From Arvicola amphibius (taxonomy: Eukaryota > Chordata > Mammalia > Rodentia > Cricetidae): a DNA stretch of 64,000 nucleotides. Below the pieces are notes generated by a model. That model was not told the DNA's origin. It did not search any database and saw only the letters and a list, made by a program, of their open reading frames with translations. The DNA is taken from contig NC_052055.2 in assembly GCF_903992535.2 (NCBI RefSeq), forward strand, positions 61,457,824-61,521,823, written 5' to 3'. Of this stretch, positions 38,201 to 47,304 are shown in pieces (position 1 is the first letter of the stretch; each line of letters opens with the position of its first letter). A program made the translations under genes and the position numbers.

Positions 38201-41200
38201 AACTTTTCTGACATTGTCTGTGTAGCCGAGGCTGGCTTCTAGGATTACAGGTATGCACCATCGTATTTAGCTTTGTGTGAATGAGAGAGAGAGTTTGTTG
38301 GTGTTTCATACACATGGGTATACTCCATGTGTTCATGTATGTGTTGGCATACTGTGTCACTGTGTGTTCATACCTGTGTGTATTTTTGTGTGGAGGGCAG
38401 AGGGTTGACATCTGGTGTCTTCCTTAGTTGCTTTTTCCATCTTAGTGGGTTTTTTAGTTTTGTTTTAAGATTTTTTTTTTTATTATGTATACAGTGTTCT
38501 GCCTGCATGTCTGCCTGCACACCAGAAGAGGGCACCAGGTCTCATTACTGATGGCTGTGAGCCACCATGTGGTTGCTGGGACTTGGACTCAGGACCTTTG
38601 GAAGAACAGCCAGTGCTCTTAACCTCTGAGCCATCTCTCCAGCCCTCCTCTTAGTTTTTGAATCTGGAGCTCACTGATTAGTTCAGCTGGCTGCAGATCC
38701 CAGGGGTCCACTTGCCTCTGCGTCCACAGCACTGGGGTTGCAGGTGGTGCCACTGTGCCTGGCTGGCCCGTAGATGGCTGCTGAGCATCCGAATGCAGCT
38801 CCTCCTGCTTGCACAGGAGATGCTTAACAACTGGACCGTCTTCCTAGCCTGTCTTTTTTTTTTTTTTTTTTTTTTTTTGAATTTTATTTTATTTTTTGAG
38901 ATAAAGTTTCATATAGTCTATTTTTCTGTATAGCCAAGGATGACTTTTGCATGATCCCCTTGTCTCTACCTGCCAAATGCTAGGAGTACAAAAGTATAAT
39001 CATATACCACCATACTATCATGCCAGGCTTTTTCTTTTCCTCTTGTTTTTGAGACAAGATATCATTTGGTTCCAGCTGGCCTATAACTTGGGGATACTGA
39101 ACCTCGGTCTCTAAAGTTCTGGACTTACAGGCTCAGCAGTTCTACATCTTCCAGTCTATCGTTCTGGCTTCCTGGGTCCAGCAGTGCTCTGAGCCTGGTT
39201 GAACTCTGCATTTTGTGCAAGGGATTTAATCTCTCTGAGCTTCTGTTTCCTTCGTTGTAAAATGGGACTTTAGGGAGGATAGGATGAAGCGACGCCTGTT
39301 AGGATCATATCTGTCCTCTTAGCATGTCTCCTTCACAAGTAGTCGCTGCTCTTCTCTGTGGGACTCCTTAGAAGGTTCCATTAATTAAGAAATGGGGGTT
39401 TCTACAGAGAAACCCTGTCTCGAAAAACCAAAAAAAAAAAAAAAAGAAAGAAATGGGGGTTTATATTCGGCCATGATCTTGACTTTTCTAGATCTTTCTA
39501 CCCTGGACTCCATCACTGACTCACTGAGCATCGCCTTCCGTGGTGTCAGTCACTGCCCTCCCAGTGGCCTCTACTCCCACCTCTGCCGACTCCTGGCTTT
39601 GTGCCTGGGCCACCGGGATCCCTATGCCACTGCGTTTCTTGTTGCTGAATCTGTGTCCATCACCTGTCGCCACCAGCTGCTCACCCATCTGCACCGACAG
39701 CTCAGGTGAGTGTGGTCGGGCATACGGGCAAACTGCCAGGTAAGGGTCCTGACTTGTTTGGAGATGGACTCATTCCTGTTTGTGTTGCCTGCAGCAAAGC
39801 CCAGAAGCAGCAAGGATCACCAGAATTAGCAGAGCGTCTACAAGAGCTGAACCTGAAAGAGAGATCTGGAGATGTCCCCTTGGCCCGCATCCAGCGCCTC
39901 TTTTCCTTCAGGACTTTGGGATCTGGCTACTTCCCCCAGGCAGAGAAGGACAGTTTCCAGGAACGCCTGGCTGAGATCCCCACTGGTATGGTGTCTGCTT
40001 CTGGCTGGGTCTCTTACACATCTAGTTGAACTGGGTAGATGAGCTTTAGGAAATGGTTAGTTTACCTAGATTTGTGCTCCTTTTATCTTATCTTTTTATT
40101 CTTTCCCTTTGAGACAGAATCTTACTGTGTAACACAGGCATCAACATCCTCCTTCCTCAGCCATCTGGGTGCTGAGATTTTTGGGCGTGTGCTACCACAC
40201 TGTGTGTCGTGCCCCATGACTCATGCATTAACATGTTTTCTCAAGCCAGACATACTCTGAAATTCACAGATTTTCTTCAGGTGTGTGTTGGGATGTCTGG
40301 AGCCTTCTGTCATTCCTACTAGCCGATGATAGGAACACTTGCACCAGTGCAGCCTTTGGTAGCTGCGATGAGAAACACAAACAAGTACCAGCTGCCTGTT
40401 CCTAGGAGAACTCCACTGACCAGGGCAGACTTCATGGAGTTGTCTTGAGGGACTCTATAGAAGCAGGTCTGCAGATGCCTCCGGAAAGTGTGCTGATGCT
40501 GTGTGTCTTCTGTTTATGTTAGGGGTGACCGTCTGTGTGTTGGCTCTGGCCACCCTCCAGCCTGGAACCTTGAGTAACACTCTCCTGCTGACCCGACTGG
40601 AAAAGGACAACCCCCCAGTTACTGTGAAGATTCCCACTGCCCAAAACAAGGTGGGGTTCTTATGACAAGGACTAGAATTTGCCAGACATAGGCCTCAGTG
40701 CCTGAAGGATAAAAAAGTGATAGTCACTAGGTAAGCAAATCTTACAAATTCTTCATCTCCCATAGTTACCACTAAGCTCCGTTCTGAAAGAGTTTGATGC
40801 CATCCAGAAGGACCAGAAAGAAAACAGCAGCTGTACAGAGAAGCGGGCATGGTGGACAGGGAGACTGGCACTAGATCAAAGAATGGAGGTGTGTGCTCCC
40901 GGGGTGGGGGAGGCTGAGGCCTGGCACAGAGGGTAGGCGTTTTTCTCCCAGGCAGGGTTTCTCTGTGTAGCCTTGGCTTCTTGGAACTCACTCTAGATCA
41001 AACTGGCCTCAAACTCACAGAGATCTTCCTGCCTCTGCCTCCTGAGTCCTGGGATTAAAGGCATGCACCACTACCACCTAGCTATGTCTTTAATTTTTTT
41101 GAGTGTCTCAGAAAATGAAAGACATTATAATGTTATAATTATAACTATAATTATAAGTATAATTATAATTATAAAGTCTATAGACTTTCTAAGGCTGATA

Positions 41201-43104
41201 GAAACCTCTAATTTCCAAAATACGTTTTCTGTCTAACTGAAAGCTCGGCCCCTGCCCTAGGAACTCATTACCTCGCTGGAAGAGCATGTGCTGGGCTGCT
41301 GGCGGGGGCTGCTGCTGCCATCCAGTGCAGACCCTGGCTCTGCGCAGGAGGCCTCCCGCTTAAAGGAGCTGCTGCAGGAGTGTGGCTGGAGATACCCTGA
41401 CTGCACTCTCCTAAAAGTGAGTTCAGGCAATGGAAAGGGAAACCGAGACGATGGTCTTTTCTACCAGAGTTGTAACACCCATACCCACTAACCCTTGTTC
41501 TCCTATAGGTCATTCTTAGTGGTGCCAGAATCCTCAACAGCCGGGATGTTCAGGCCTTGGCATATGGGCTATGCCCAGCCCAGCCAGAGCGTGCCCGAGT
41601 GCTCCTGAGTGAGGCAATAGAACGGGTGCAGAGCCAGGTGACCCCTCCCAGTCAGCATCTCGTGTTGGTGCTAGACAAGGTAAAGAGCCGGGGCACGAGC
41701 TCGTCTCCAGACTCCTTCAGACACGTGCCTTTATGTGCCTGCGGGTGGTAACCTTGGGCTGCTTTTTCCCTAGGACCTGCAAAAACTACCATGGGAAAGC
41801 ATGCCCAGCCTCCGGGCACTGCCCGTCACCCGGCTGCCCTCCTTCCACTTCCTACTCAGCTACTCTATCACTAAAGAGGTGGGATACTGAGATTGGAAAT
41901 TGGGTAAAGCCTAAAGAAAGAGGGCTGGAGCCCTGGGGAGATAGGAGTGGCCAAACAGTGGGTCAGTTATGGAATTGGGCTGGACAGGCCAAGACTCTAA
42001 TTGACAGTGCTTGCCCCTCAGGCTGGGGCATCATCGGTGCTGAGCCAAGGTGTGGACCCACGGAATACCTTCTATGTCCTAAACCCTCACAGTAACCTGA
42101 CAAGCACAGAGGAGCGATTTCGAGCCAGTTTTAGCAGGTCTGGAGACACTGGCATACAGTAGGGTGGGAAAGGCTAGAGACACCGCGCAGGGCAATACGT
42201 GTGCTCTTGCTCCACAGTCAGCTGCTTCGTCTCATTCTGTCTGCTATATGCTAACTTTCCCTCATTGCTACATGGTGTCTGTTATATGCTAACTTCCAGC
42301 TTTTCTTTGCAGTGAAACTGGCTGGAAAGGAGTGATTGGGGAAGTCCCGAGCCTGGAGCAGGTTCAGGCTGCCCTGACAGAGCACGACTTATACATGTGA
42401 GTGTTTGGGTCAGGAGAGTAGGGAGGCAGGCATTCTGGAGGAGGGGATCACTGGGGGTTGATGTTAGGGCCTGGGAATGATGACTCAAATGCTTGTTTCA
42501 CTTCCTCTGCCTTAGCTATGCAGGGCACGGAGCTGGCGCCCGGTTCCTTGATGGGCAGGCTATCCTGCGGCTGAGCTGCCGGGCAGTGGCCCTGCTGTTT
42601 GGCTGTAGCAGTGCAGCCCTCGCTGTGCATGGCAGTCTGGAGGGAGCTGGAATCGTGCTCAAGTACATCATGGCTGGCTGGTGAGGTCTGCCTTCGGGCA
42701 CTACAACTCATGCCCCCATTCCCATCCCCATCCCCATCCCCATGTTCCTCCTATCTTGGGCCCCCCTAGAACTATAAGCCAAGGGAGCACCTCAGTGCTT
42801 CAAGCCTCTTTACACATCTACCACCAATAATGTTTTATTTTCCAGTATTTCTGTTACAGAGCCCTTACTTTGTATTTCTTCATTCTTTCTTCCCAGCCCC
42901 TTGTTTCTAGGTAACCTCTGGGATGTGACTGACCGGGACATTGACCGTTATACGGAGGCTTTGCTTCAGGGCTGGCTAGGAGCAGGCCCAGGGGCCCCCC
43001 TTCTCTACTATGTCAGCCAGGCCCGCCAGGCTCCTCGACTCAAGTACCTTATTGGTGCTGCACCTGTAGCCTATGGCCTACCTGTCTCTCTACAAACATC
43101 CTGA
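17923..43104 (+). CDS. Espl1: Separase (extra spindle pole bodies like 1), 30 coding exons
   Basis: Clan CD cysteine protease (C50) that cleaves the cohesin subunit RAD21 at anaphase; inhibited by securin and by CDK1-cyclin B. Exons, all with GT/AG borders: 17914-18003 (ATG 17923), 18624-19679, 20054-20158, 20298-20409, 23824-23960, 25003-25196, 26164-26403, 26556-26700, 26819-26957, 27128-27267, 30239-30373, 32028-32147, 33184-33357, 33837-33965, 34078-34233, 34587-34696, 35889-36887, 37221-37597, 37945-38106, 39492-39705, 39795-39985, 40523-40650, 40766-40888, 41261-41416, 41509-41679, 41774-41878, 42022-42137, 42313-42396, 42516-42680, 42897-43104. With the non-coding first exon this makes 31, as in human. 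The coding length (about 6.37 kb) fits a protein near 2120 residues. Residues translate colinearly with human separase. Exons 14, 16, 18 and 19 carry apparent indels that break the frame, described separately; all other exons keep phase. Confidence 0.96.
18180..18545. repeat. B1 (-) copies and (GA)n tract in Espl1 intron 2
   Basis: Minus-strand B1 at about 18180-18305, a weaker one to 18430, then a purine-only (GA)n-rich tract at about 18459-18545 with interspersed GACA units. Confidence 0.7.
18624..19679 (+). CDS. Espl1: Espl1 exon 3, large N-terminal exon
   Basis: A 1056-base exon, phase 0 at both ends, encoding 352 residues of the helical N-terminal region from EFLSRSRTDF to SLVRQLRD. Intact. 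In human separase this region contributes to the superhelical scaffold contacted by securin; no catalytic residue lies here. Confidence 0.95.
19750..19994 (+). repeat. 61-bp minisatellite, four copies, in Espl1 intron 3
   Basis: Four near-identical 61-bp units; the GTAAGC at the start of each lies at 19751, 19812, 19873 and 19934. Each unit contains a consensus donor (TG|GTAAGC or similar), a CCCCAG and a long pyrimidine tract. The array starts 70 bases after the exon 3 donor and ends about 60 bases before the exon 4 acceptor. Confidence 0.95.
20580..22830. repeat. SINE cluster in Espl1 intron 5 (first part)
   Basis: B1 minus 20800-20935; B1 minus 20985-21130; B3 minus 21140-21335; B1 plus fragment 21355-21425; B2 minus 21468-21652; B1 minus 21710-21835; (TCAA)n 21957-21975; B1-like plus 22030-22165; B1 minus 22290-22405; B2 plus 22635-22830. 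Confidence 0.75.
22870..23130 (+). repeat. B1 (+) followed by B2 (+) in Espl1 intron 5
   Basis: Degenerate B1 at about 22870-22975 with its A-rich end leading straight into a B2-family copy at 22985-23130. Confidence 0.65.
23210..23430 (+). repeat. Composite B2-head/B1 SINE
   Basis: About 40 bases of a B2 5' end (23210-23249, including the A-box 'ggctcagtggttaagagc') are joined directly to the 5' end of a complete B1 (23252-23400), which ends in an (AAAT)n tail. The rest of B2, including its B-box, is missing. Confidence 0.85.
24070..24225 (-). repeat. B1 (-) in Espl1 intron 6
   Basis: Inverted, diverged B1 with the 'gtgctgggactaaaggtgtg' core and a T-run at its start. The rest of intron 6, to 25002, is unrecognised sequence. 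Confidence 0.65.
25255..25585 (-). repeat. B1 (-) and B2 (-) in Espl1 intron 7
   Basis: Minus-strand B1 at about 25255-25400 followed by minus-strand B2 at 25410-25585. From 25586 to 26163 no repeat is recognised. Confidence 0.75.
27385..29365. repeat. SINE cluster in Espl1 intron 11
   Basis: B1 plus 27385-27550; B1 plus 27735-27900; B1 minus 27980-28160 preceded by a long T-run; B2 minus 28340-28480; B2 minus 28775-28965; B3 minus 28985-29190; B2 plus 29215-29365. The first two B1 copies and the inverted one at 27980 are little diverged. 29366-30238 holds only weak SINE remnants. Confidence 0.75.
30680..31900. repeat. SINE and simple-repeat cluster in Espl1 intron 12
   Basis: B1 minus 30680-30780; B4-like minus 30790-30860; B1 minus 30920-31105 with a T-run; B2 minus 31225-31415; B1 minus 31430-31582; (GT)n 31701-31718 followed after CTC by an uninterrupted run of 17 G at 31721-31737; (GT)n near 31788-31802; B1 minus 31803-31900. 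Confidence 0.75.
32254..32485. repeat. (CTTT)n microsatellite and B3 (-) in Espl1 intron 13
   Basis: About 14 CTTT units at 32254-32310 form the tail of a minus-strand B3-type SINE at 32313-32485. A B4-like minus-strand remnant follows at 32620-32690 and a minus-strand B1 at 33000-33160. Confidence 0.8.
33184..33357 (+). CDS. Espl1: Espl1 exon 14 with net +2 bases
   Basis: Incoming phase 0 and the phase-1 acceptor of exon 15 require a length of 1 mod 3, and human has 172 bases. Here there are 174. The conserved frame holds to SSNLLSQ, then five bases (33328-33332) stand where one codon is expected, after which the conserved EQLWDQ continues in the other frame to the donor at 33358. Confidence 0.85.
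34078..34233 (+). CDS. Espl1: Espl1 exon 16 missing one base
   Basis: The exon must be 1 mod 3 (phase 1 in, phase 2 out) but is 156 bases. Conserved GENLVQK is followed by TGC where TGGC is expected near 34098-34100; from there the conserved VLTEVLSCSEKL reads in a different frame. A single missing G explains it. Confidence 0.85.
34780..35240. mobile_element. LTR-like repeat with a 5'-truncated B1 in Espl1 intron 17
   Basis: About 330 bases (34780-35115) resemble a cricetid LTR-type repeat; the family is not assigned. At its end sits only the right half of a plus-strand B1 (about 35122-35180) with an (AAAT)n tail (35181-35226). The flanks 'aaaatataattaaca' and 'aaaatataattgaca' look like a target-site duplication with one mismatch. 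A degenerate minus-strand B1 lies at 35420-35590. Confidence 0.55.
35889..36887 (+). CDS. Espl1: Espl1 exon 18, linker region with many apparent indels
   Basis: Encodes the central regulatory part of separase, including the conserved SSPVLKTKP segment (serine codon 36077-36079) that corresponds to the CDK1-phosphorylated inhibitory serine 1126 of human separase. The frame is clean to about 36115. After that at least nine single-base discrepancies can be located against the human protein: near 36117 (-1), 36170 (+1), C7 run 36333-36339 (+1), 36622-36626 (+1), 36661-36664 (+1), C run 36750-36754 (+1), 36773-36774 (+1), about 36829 (+1) and G run 36864-36867 (+1). Stops therefore appear at 36359-36361 and 36627-36629. 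Confidence 0.85.
37221..37597 (+). CDS. Espl1: Espl1 exon 19, linker with autocleavage motif and apparent indels
   Basis: Conserved VNFSDDSD at the start is reached only after skipping one A in 37224-37226. Further single-base discrepancies lie near 37248 (-1), 37275 (-1), G run 37311-37315 (+1), 37341 (+1), T run 37364-37366 (+1) and 37416 (-1). From about 37426 the frame is clean again and contains EVMRTIPEEELTD. The EVMR (37498-37509) corresponds to the EIMR separase self-cleavage site of human. A second ExxR match, EVLR, lies in exon 20 at 37992-38003. Confidence 0.85.
37770..37920 (+). repeat. B1 (+) in Espl1 intron 19
   Basis: Plus-strand B1 with 'taatcccagcacttgggaag' core and an A-rich tail ending just before the exon 20 acceptor at 37942-37944. 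Confidence 0.85.
38200..39440. repeat. Repeats in Espl1 intron 20: B2 (-), B1 pieces, MIR
   Basis: B1 minus fragment 38200-38270; B2 minus 38465-38645; diverged SINE pieces 38650-38850; T-run 38855-38878; B1-like minus 38885-39130; a MIR-like stretch at about 39165-39300 with 'cttctgtttccttcgttgtaa'; and the 3' tail of a B1 with an A-run at 39395-39440. Confidence 0.6.
40945..41180. repeat. B1 (-) and AT-rich inverted-repeat tract in Espl1 intron 24
   Basis: Minus-strand B1 at about 40945-41085, then a tract of ATTATAATTATAA-type sequence (41124-41174) that can pair with itself. Confidence 0.7.
42516..42680 (+). CDS. Espl1: Espl1 exon 30, separase catalytic His/Cys
   Basis: Carries the protease active site: histidine in YAGHGAGARF (codon 42526-42528) and cysteine in LLFGCSSAAL (codon 42604-42606). 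They are 26 residues apart, the same as His2003 and Cys2029 of human separase. The frame is intact through exons 20-31, so the protease domain would be functional if the upstream indels are errors. Confidence 0.95.
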
Positions 43105-43234
43105 AGCTGGCTTATCTGTGGTAGAGGCTATGTGACTATCTACCTTCAAACGTAGTTTTAATTAACTATTTAGAATTTTTAAAGTGGTTTTTCCCTGGTG
43201 TTTTGTATGAAATGTTTCCTTTTAATGTGACCTT

Positions 43235-43240
43235 AATAAA
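43235..43240 (+). terminator. Espl1: Espl1 poly(A) signal
   Basis: AATAAA 130 bases after the stop codon; the 3' UTR ends near 43260. Confidence 0.9.
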
Positions 43241-43399
43241 GATATATGCCAAGCCTCATTTTGTGAGTTCTAGAGCATCTAAAACTCTGTGGCGGCTCCC
43301 TCCTTCAGTCTTGCGGCATGAATAGAAGCAGGTGAGGAGCTTGCAGGAGGCTTTGAAACAAAGTCAAAACCAAAGGACAAAGTTGGGTGATGGTTTCCT

Positions 43400-43598
43400 A
43401 TTTATTTATTTATTTGCTTATTTATTTATTTATTTATTGTGTATATAACATTCTGCCTCCATGTATGCCCGCATGCCAGAGGAAGGCGCCAGATCTCATT
43501 ACAGATGGTTGTGAGCCACCATGTGGTTGCTGGGAATTGAACTCAGGACCTTTGGAAGAGCAGTCAGTGTTCTTAACCTCTGAGCCATCTCTCCAGCC
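43400..43598 (-). repeat. B2 (-) downstream of Espl1
   Basis: Complete minus-strand B2 with (ATTT)n tail first and the inverted 'gagccatctctccagccc' head at the end. Confidence 0.9.
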
Positions 43599-43615
43599 CT
43601 GTATCTAATACTTCT

Positions 43616-44890
43616 TATGCTGAGATTGGGAGATCTGTAACTGTCTTAGTCTTCAACCCTATCAAAGACCTGAGAAGGAAACAATATTATCTGAGTAAGC
43701 AGGAAGTACAAACAAGCAACTTCAAAAAATGTGAGAAATGACTGGCTGCCTGGACAGTCATCCAAAGTTCCTCTGTGATGTTGGGGTATCCATCTTTGGT
43801 CTACAGACCTTGAATATCTGACAGACTTATTAAGACGCAGGAAATTCTATCTTGGCCCTTTAACATTCAGGCACCCCTGCCCAAGGGCCAGTCTTCACGT
43901 GCATGGCTCCAGAACCCGGAAGTATCAGCCTTATGTGGCTGAAATCATTATAATATCCATCTCCCCCTTTTCTCTTAAGAATGAAATCCCTGAATCTACT
44001 CTCTTGTTATATATTTACTATACCCTATAACAACTTGTAACCAACCCCTCTACATGATGACTGTTATGATTCTAGCCAACCAGCAAGGCTGGCACTTCTG
44101 GTTCCAGGGCCATGCATGTGTGGACAAGCCCTCAGGCAAAAATACCTCATCATCCTGAGGGCCTTAAAAGGCCATGTGTGACCCACATACCTCCGTACGA
44201 CACAGCTATGTAAGCACTTGCACCGCATGCGTGAGCTATGTCATCCCTCTGTGCACATGCGCTAGGCAGCCTTTAAAAGCTGTACATGCCATCTTCATCC
44301 CCCTCTCTCTGCACACCGACTTCACCAGGACTGTACACATCTCCCCTAATAAACTCCTAAGCGGGCTTGTTGCTTGTTTCCTGCTTCCTTACTCGCGCCA
44401 GGTAATTTCAATGACAAATATCCAAAATCCCGAGAAAGATCAAAAACCACCCACCCCACCTCTTGGGAAAGTGGGTGTCCTGTTCTTAAAGTTACTTCCT
44501 GCTCTCTGGGGGTGGGTGGGTGAGGGCATCATTAGGGAAACCCTGGGGAAAAAAAACAAGGGTAAAGTCTCAGGAGATCCAGCTGTATCACTATGGCCAG
44601 TCTCCAGTGTGAGCTTATCCAGTCCTGACTGGAGTGGCACATGAGGGTGGACCGTCTCAGCTAGCCACCTTGGAATTGTCTTGAGCAGTCTGTAGACCAA
44701 AGCCATCTTTGGGTGATGTTTTTTGGCTTAGTGGCATTATTACTATCCAGGTAGAACCGTCGTTGTGGGGTTCCATTATCCTTTGGAGACTTCAGAGATT
44801 GTTGTTAGGAATGTTTATCGTTCACTGTAGAAAACTTTAACATATTAAATGTCACGTGCTGTAGATCTTAGGGAGGTTAAAGGACCATGA
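43616..44890. mobile_element. LTR and ERV-derived mosaic
   Basis: No intact gene. A purine tract read on the minus strand (about 43957-43970) followed by about 340 bases ending near 43620 looks like an LTR in minus orientation. On the plus strand, 44062-44400 has LTR-like features: TTTAAAA boxes near 44163 and 44270 and AATAAA at 44348-44353. The stretch 44400-44890 is probably ERV internal sequence on the minus strand. All assignments are by general resemblance. Confidence 0.45.
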
Positions 44891-45809
44891 TCCATTAATG
44901 TCGCGAATATTTAGGCACAGGTGTGTGGATTCACACGGGTCCGAGGAATGAAGACTCAGAGACACACTGAGTCTTAGCCTCTGCAGCTGCAGGATGCTCA
45001 GTCTCTGAACTGAAGCGCCTGGCCTTCGCCTCCCAGCATCTTTATTTCTTTCTGTATTTACACTTTAGGTAGATTTCCATAGTTCAGAACAAACTGATTG
45101 AAGCTTCTGACAATATAGTGCCAAGTGCAAATACTTCACTCATGAGGTACCACTGGTTTTCCAGGTTTCCCCTGAAAGTTTTGCATAAGCTTTGTGTCCT
45201 TGGGAAACTCAGTCAAGATTCACAGAGGACAACAAAAAATATTTGCAACACAAAGGAAGGCCTAGGGACTGTGTGAAAACTCCAGAGCCAGGCCAGGTGT
45301 AACCCAGCCAGGTTTCATGACTAGTGGAGGTTGCTTGCTATCCCTCTGGCACCAAGCCATCAGGACATTCTGGGATATTCAGGCTTAATTTCTAAACGTC
45401 TGTTTAAACTCAAGCCTGAAATCACATACAGAAAGCTACACAAAACCTAAGTATAGAATTAGTACTTTATAATAACATTAATATCAAAACAGAAAGTTTA
45501 AATTTGGAGATAGTACTTATACCTTCCTTAAGAAAAGTTCTAAAGAGTCAAAATAAATTTGAAGGGTATGAGATTTGAGACAATAATAGTCCCTAAATTT
45601 GGGTTTTCTTCTGTCCCATACCAGGTGTCTCAAATCATCTGATATAAGACAGAGACTTTGAATTTTCTTTTAACAACATGCTTGGGTTTAGAGAAGGAAA
45701 GAGCCACACTCCTAATCCAAAGCCAGCTTTAGTTTTTAATTGATTTGAAACTACATAAAGACTACCTGCTTACCATGTCTGTAGAGACCAACAAAAAACA
45801 GACATTTCT

Positions 45810-45972
45810 GCCGGGCGGTGGTGGCGCACGCCTTTAATCCCAGCACTCGGGAGGCAGAGGCAGGCGGATCTCTGTGAGTTCGAGGCCAGCCTGGTCTACA
45901 AGAGCTAGTTCCAGGACAGGCTCCAAAGCTACAGAGAAACCCTGTCTCGAAGAACCAAAAAAAAAAAACAAA
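45810..45972 (+). repeat. Young, complete B1 with target-site duplication
   Basis: Near-consensus B1 starting GCCGGGCGGTGGTGG and ending in an A-rich tail. The 17-bp direct repeat AAAAAACAGACATTTCT flanks it at 45793-45809 and 45973-45989. Confidence 0.92.
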
Positions 45973-46428
45973 AAAAAACAGACATTTCTAAAGGTAAACC
46001 CTGTAGGATAAATTTTATACCATTAGGAAATTTTATACCATTAGGTCAGATGAATCCTTTTCTTAGCAATTTTTTCCAGATGGTTTTCCCTTCCTTTTCC
46101 AATGTTTCATTTGTCCAAAGGTCTTAAGATCCCTCAGTTGGATGCTTTTATTTCCTGGAAAGAGAAAAGCAAAATTCTGCCCAGACCTAATTTGGTGAGT
46201 CTTCCATCTTCCCTTCCGTCAGTCAATCTCCACGCCTGCTGGTGAACTCCTAATGAGAGGCCTCTCCTGTTTGAATAGAATAGTCTTGATGGTATCTATA
46301 GCTTTTCTTCTGTGGAAACAAAGCAAATCTTCCCCAATGTAATACTTACCCTGGTTCCATTCTGAGGTTAACACATCTTTAAAATATACTGGCTGATTTG
46401 GTTCAGTGGCTTTTTTCTATTATCCAAG

Positions 46429-46635
46429 TTCTTCTTCTTCTTCTTCTTCTTCTTCTTCTTCTTCTTCTTCTTCTTCTTCTTCTTCTTCTTTTGGTTTTTT
46501 GAGACAGGGTTTCTCTGTAGCTTTGGAGATTATCCTGGAACTAGCTCTTGTAGACCAGGCTGACCTCAAACTCACAGAGATCTGCCTGCCTCTGCCTCCC
46601 CAGTGCTGGGATTAAAGGTGTGTGCCACCATTGCC
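46429..46635 (-). repeat. B1 (-) with (TTC)n tail
   Basis: About 20 uninterrupted TTC units (46429-46490) precede a minus-strand B1 (46492-46635); on the B1 strand this is an expanded GAA tail. Confidence 0.9.
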
Positions 46636-46699
46636 ATGTGTGGGCTGGTATCTTAAAGGCTATTGGCTGAAGGAGTTCCCACAGCACCTCCCCCTTTTG

Positions 46700-47136
46700 T
46701 CTAAATAAGGGAGTTCTAAGCCTAATATGAAACTATATACAATAAGAACAAATATCAAGTATAAAAATTAGAATTACAGGGAATGAGAAGCCATGTGGCC
46801 CCACCAGAGACAGACACTGGACGGAACCTTGCTGTCTCATTCTGAGACTCCTGGAGGCAGGATGGCCATTTCGGACTGAGGTAGAGACAGAGAGCAGAAG
46901 CCAGGAGCAAATCCAGTCCCAGAAGCCAACCCAGTCCTGGGATACTGGCGGATCAGGATTGAGCCAGCGACCTGACTCAGAGTCAGGGATCTTCACCAGA
47001 ACCAGAGTGGGACAGAACCAGCTACCTAGGCCAGAGAGTGAATAGCTCCACCGGGAGACACAGAGCAGAAGCCAGGAGCAAATCCAGTCCCAGGAGCCAA
47101 CCCAGTCCTGGGACACTGGAGGATCAGGATTGAATC
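46700..47136. repeat. Two-unit tandem repeat (171-bp period) next to L1 ORF2
   Basis: An approximately 81-base block starting 'agagcagaagccaggagc' occurs at about 46891-46971 and again, about 95% alike, at 47062-47142. The period and position just 5' of L1 ORF2 sequence suggest L1 5' UTR promoter monomers, but I cannot confirm the family. Confidence 0.55.
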
Positions 47137-47145
47137 AGTGACAAG

Positions 47146-47304
47146 ATTTTTTTTTTTTTTTTTCGAGACAGGGTTTCCCTGTAGTTTCTAGAGCCTGTCC
47201 TGGACCTAGCTCGTGTAGACCAGGCTGGCCTCGAACTCACAGAGATCCGCCTGCCTCTGCCTCCCGAGTGCTGGGATTAAAGGCGTGTGCCACCGCCGCC
47301 CGGC
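47146..47304 (-). repeat. B1 (-) inserted in L1
   Basis: Minus-strand B1 with T-run, flanked by TGACAAGAT at 47137-47145 and again at about 47305-47313. It separates the first codons of the L1 ORF2 remnant from what precedes them. Confidence 0.85.

Larger units (their letters stand above)
44890..46700 (-). mobile_element. Degraded endogenous retrovirus remnant (minus strand)
   Basis: On the minus strand, a TTTATT at 45041-45046 reads as the AATAAA of an LTR whose end lies near 44895. Between about 46180 and 46400 the minus strand resembles the C-terminal part of a betaretrovirus-type integrase, broken by stops and frame changes. A polypurine-like tract (minus strand, about 46680-46695) is followed by an LTR-like start. 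The remnant is interrupted by a young B1 at 45810-45972 and by a B1 with a (TTC)n tail at 46429-46635. No open frame of retroviral length survives. Confidence 0.5.

Noticed and set aside
17923..43104. Espl1 copy as a pseudogene
   Set aside because: All introns and splice sites are present, more than 20 exons are intact, the catalytic pair is conserved and the locus order matches human. The indels are confined to a few exons.
46406..46615. Poly-serine open frame
   Set aside because: Translation of the TTC microsatellite followed by an inverted B1.
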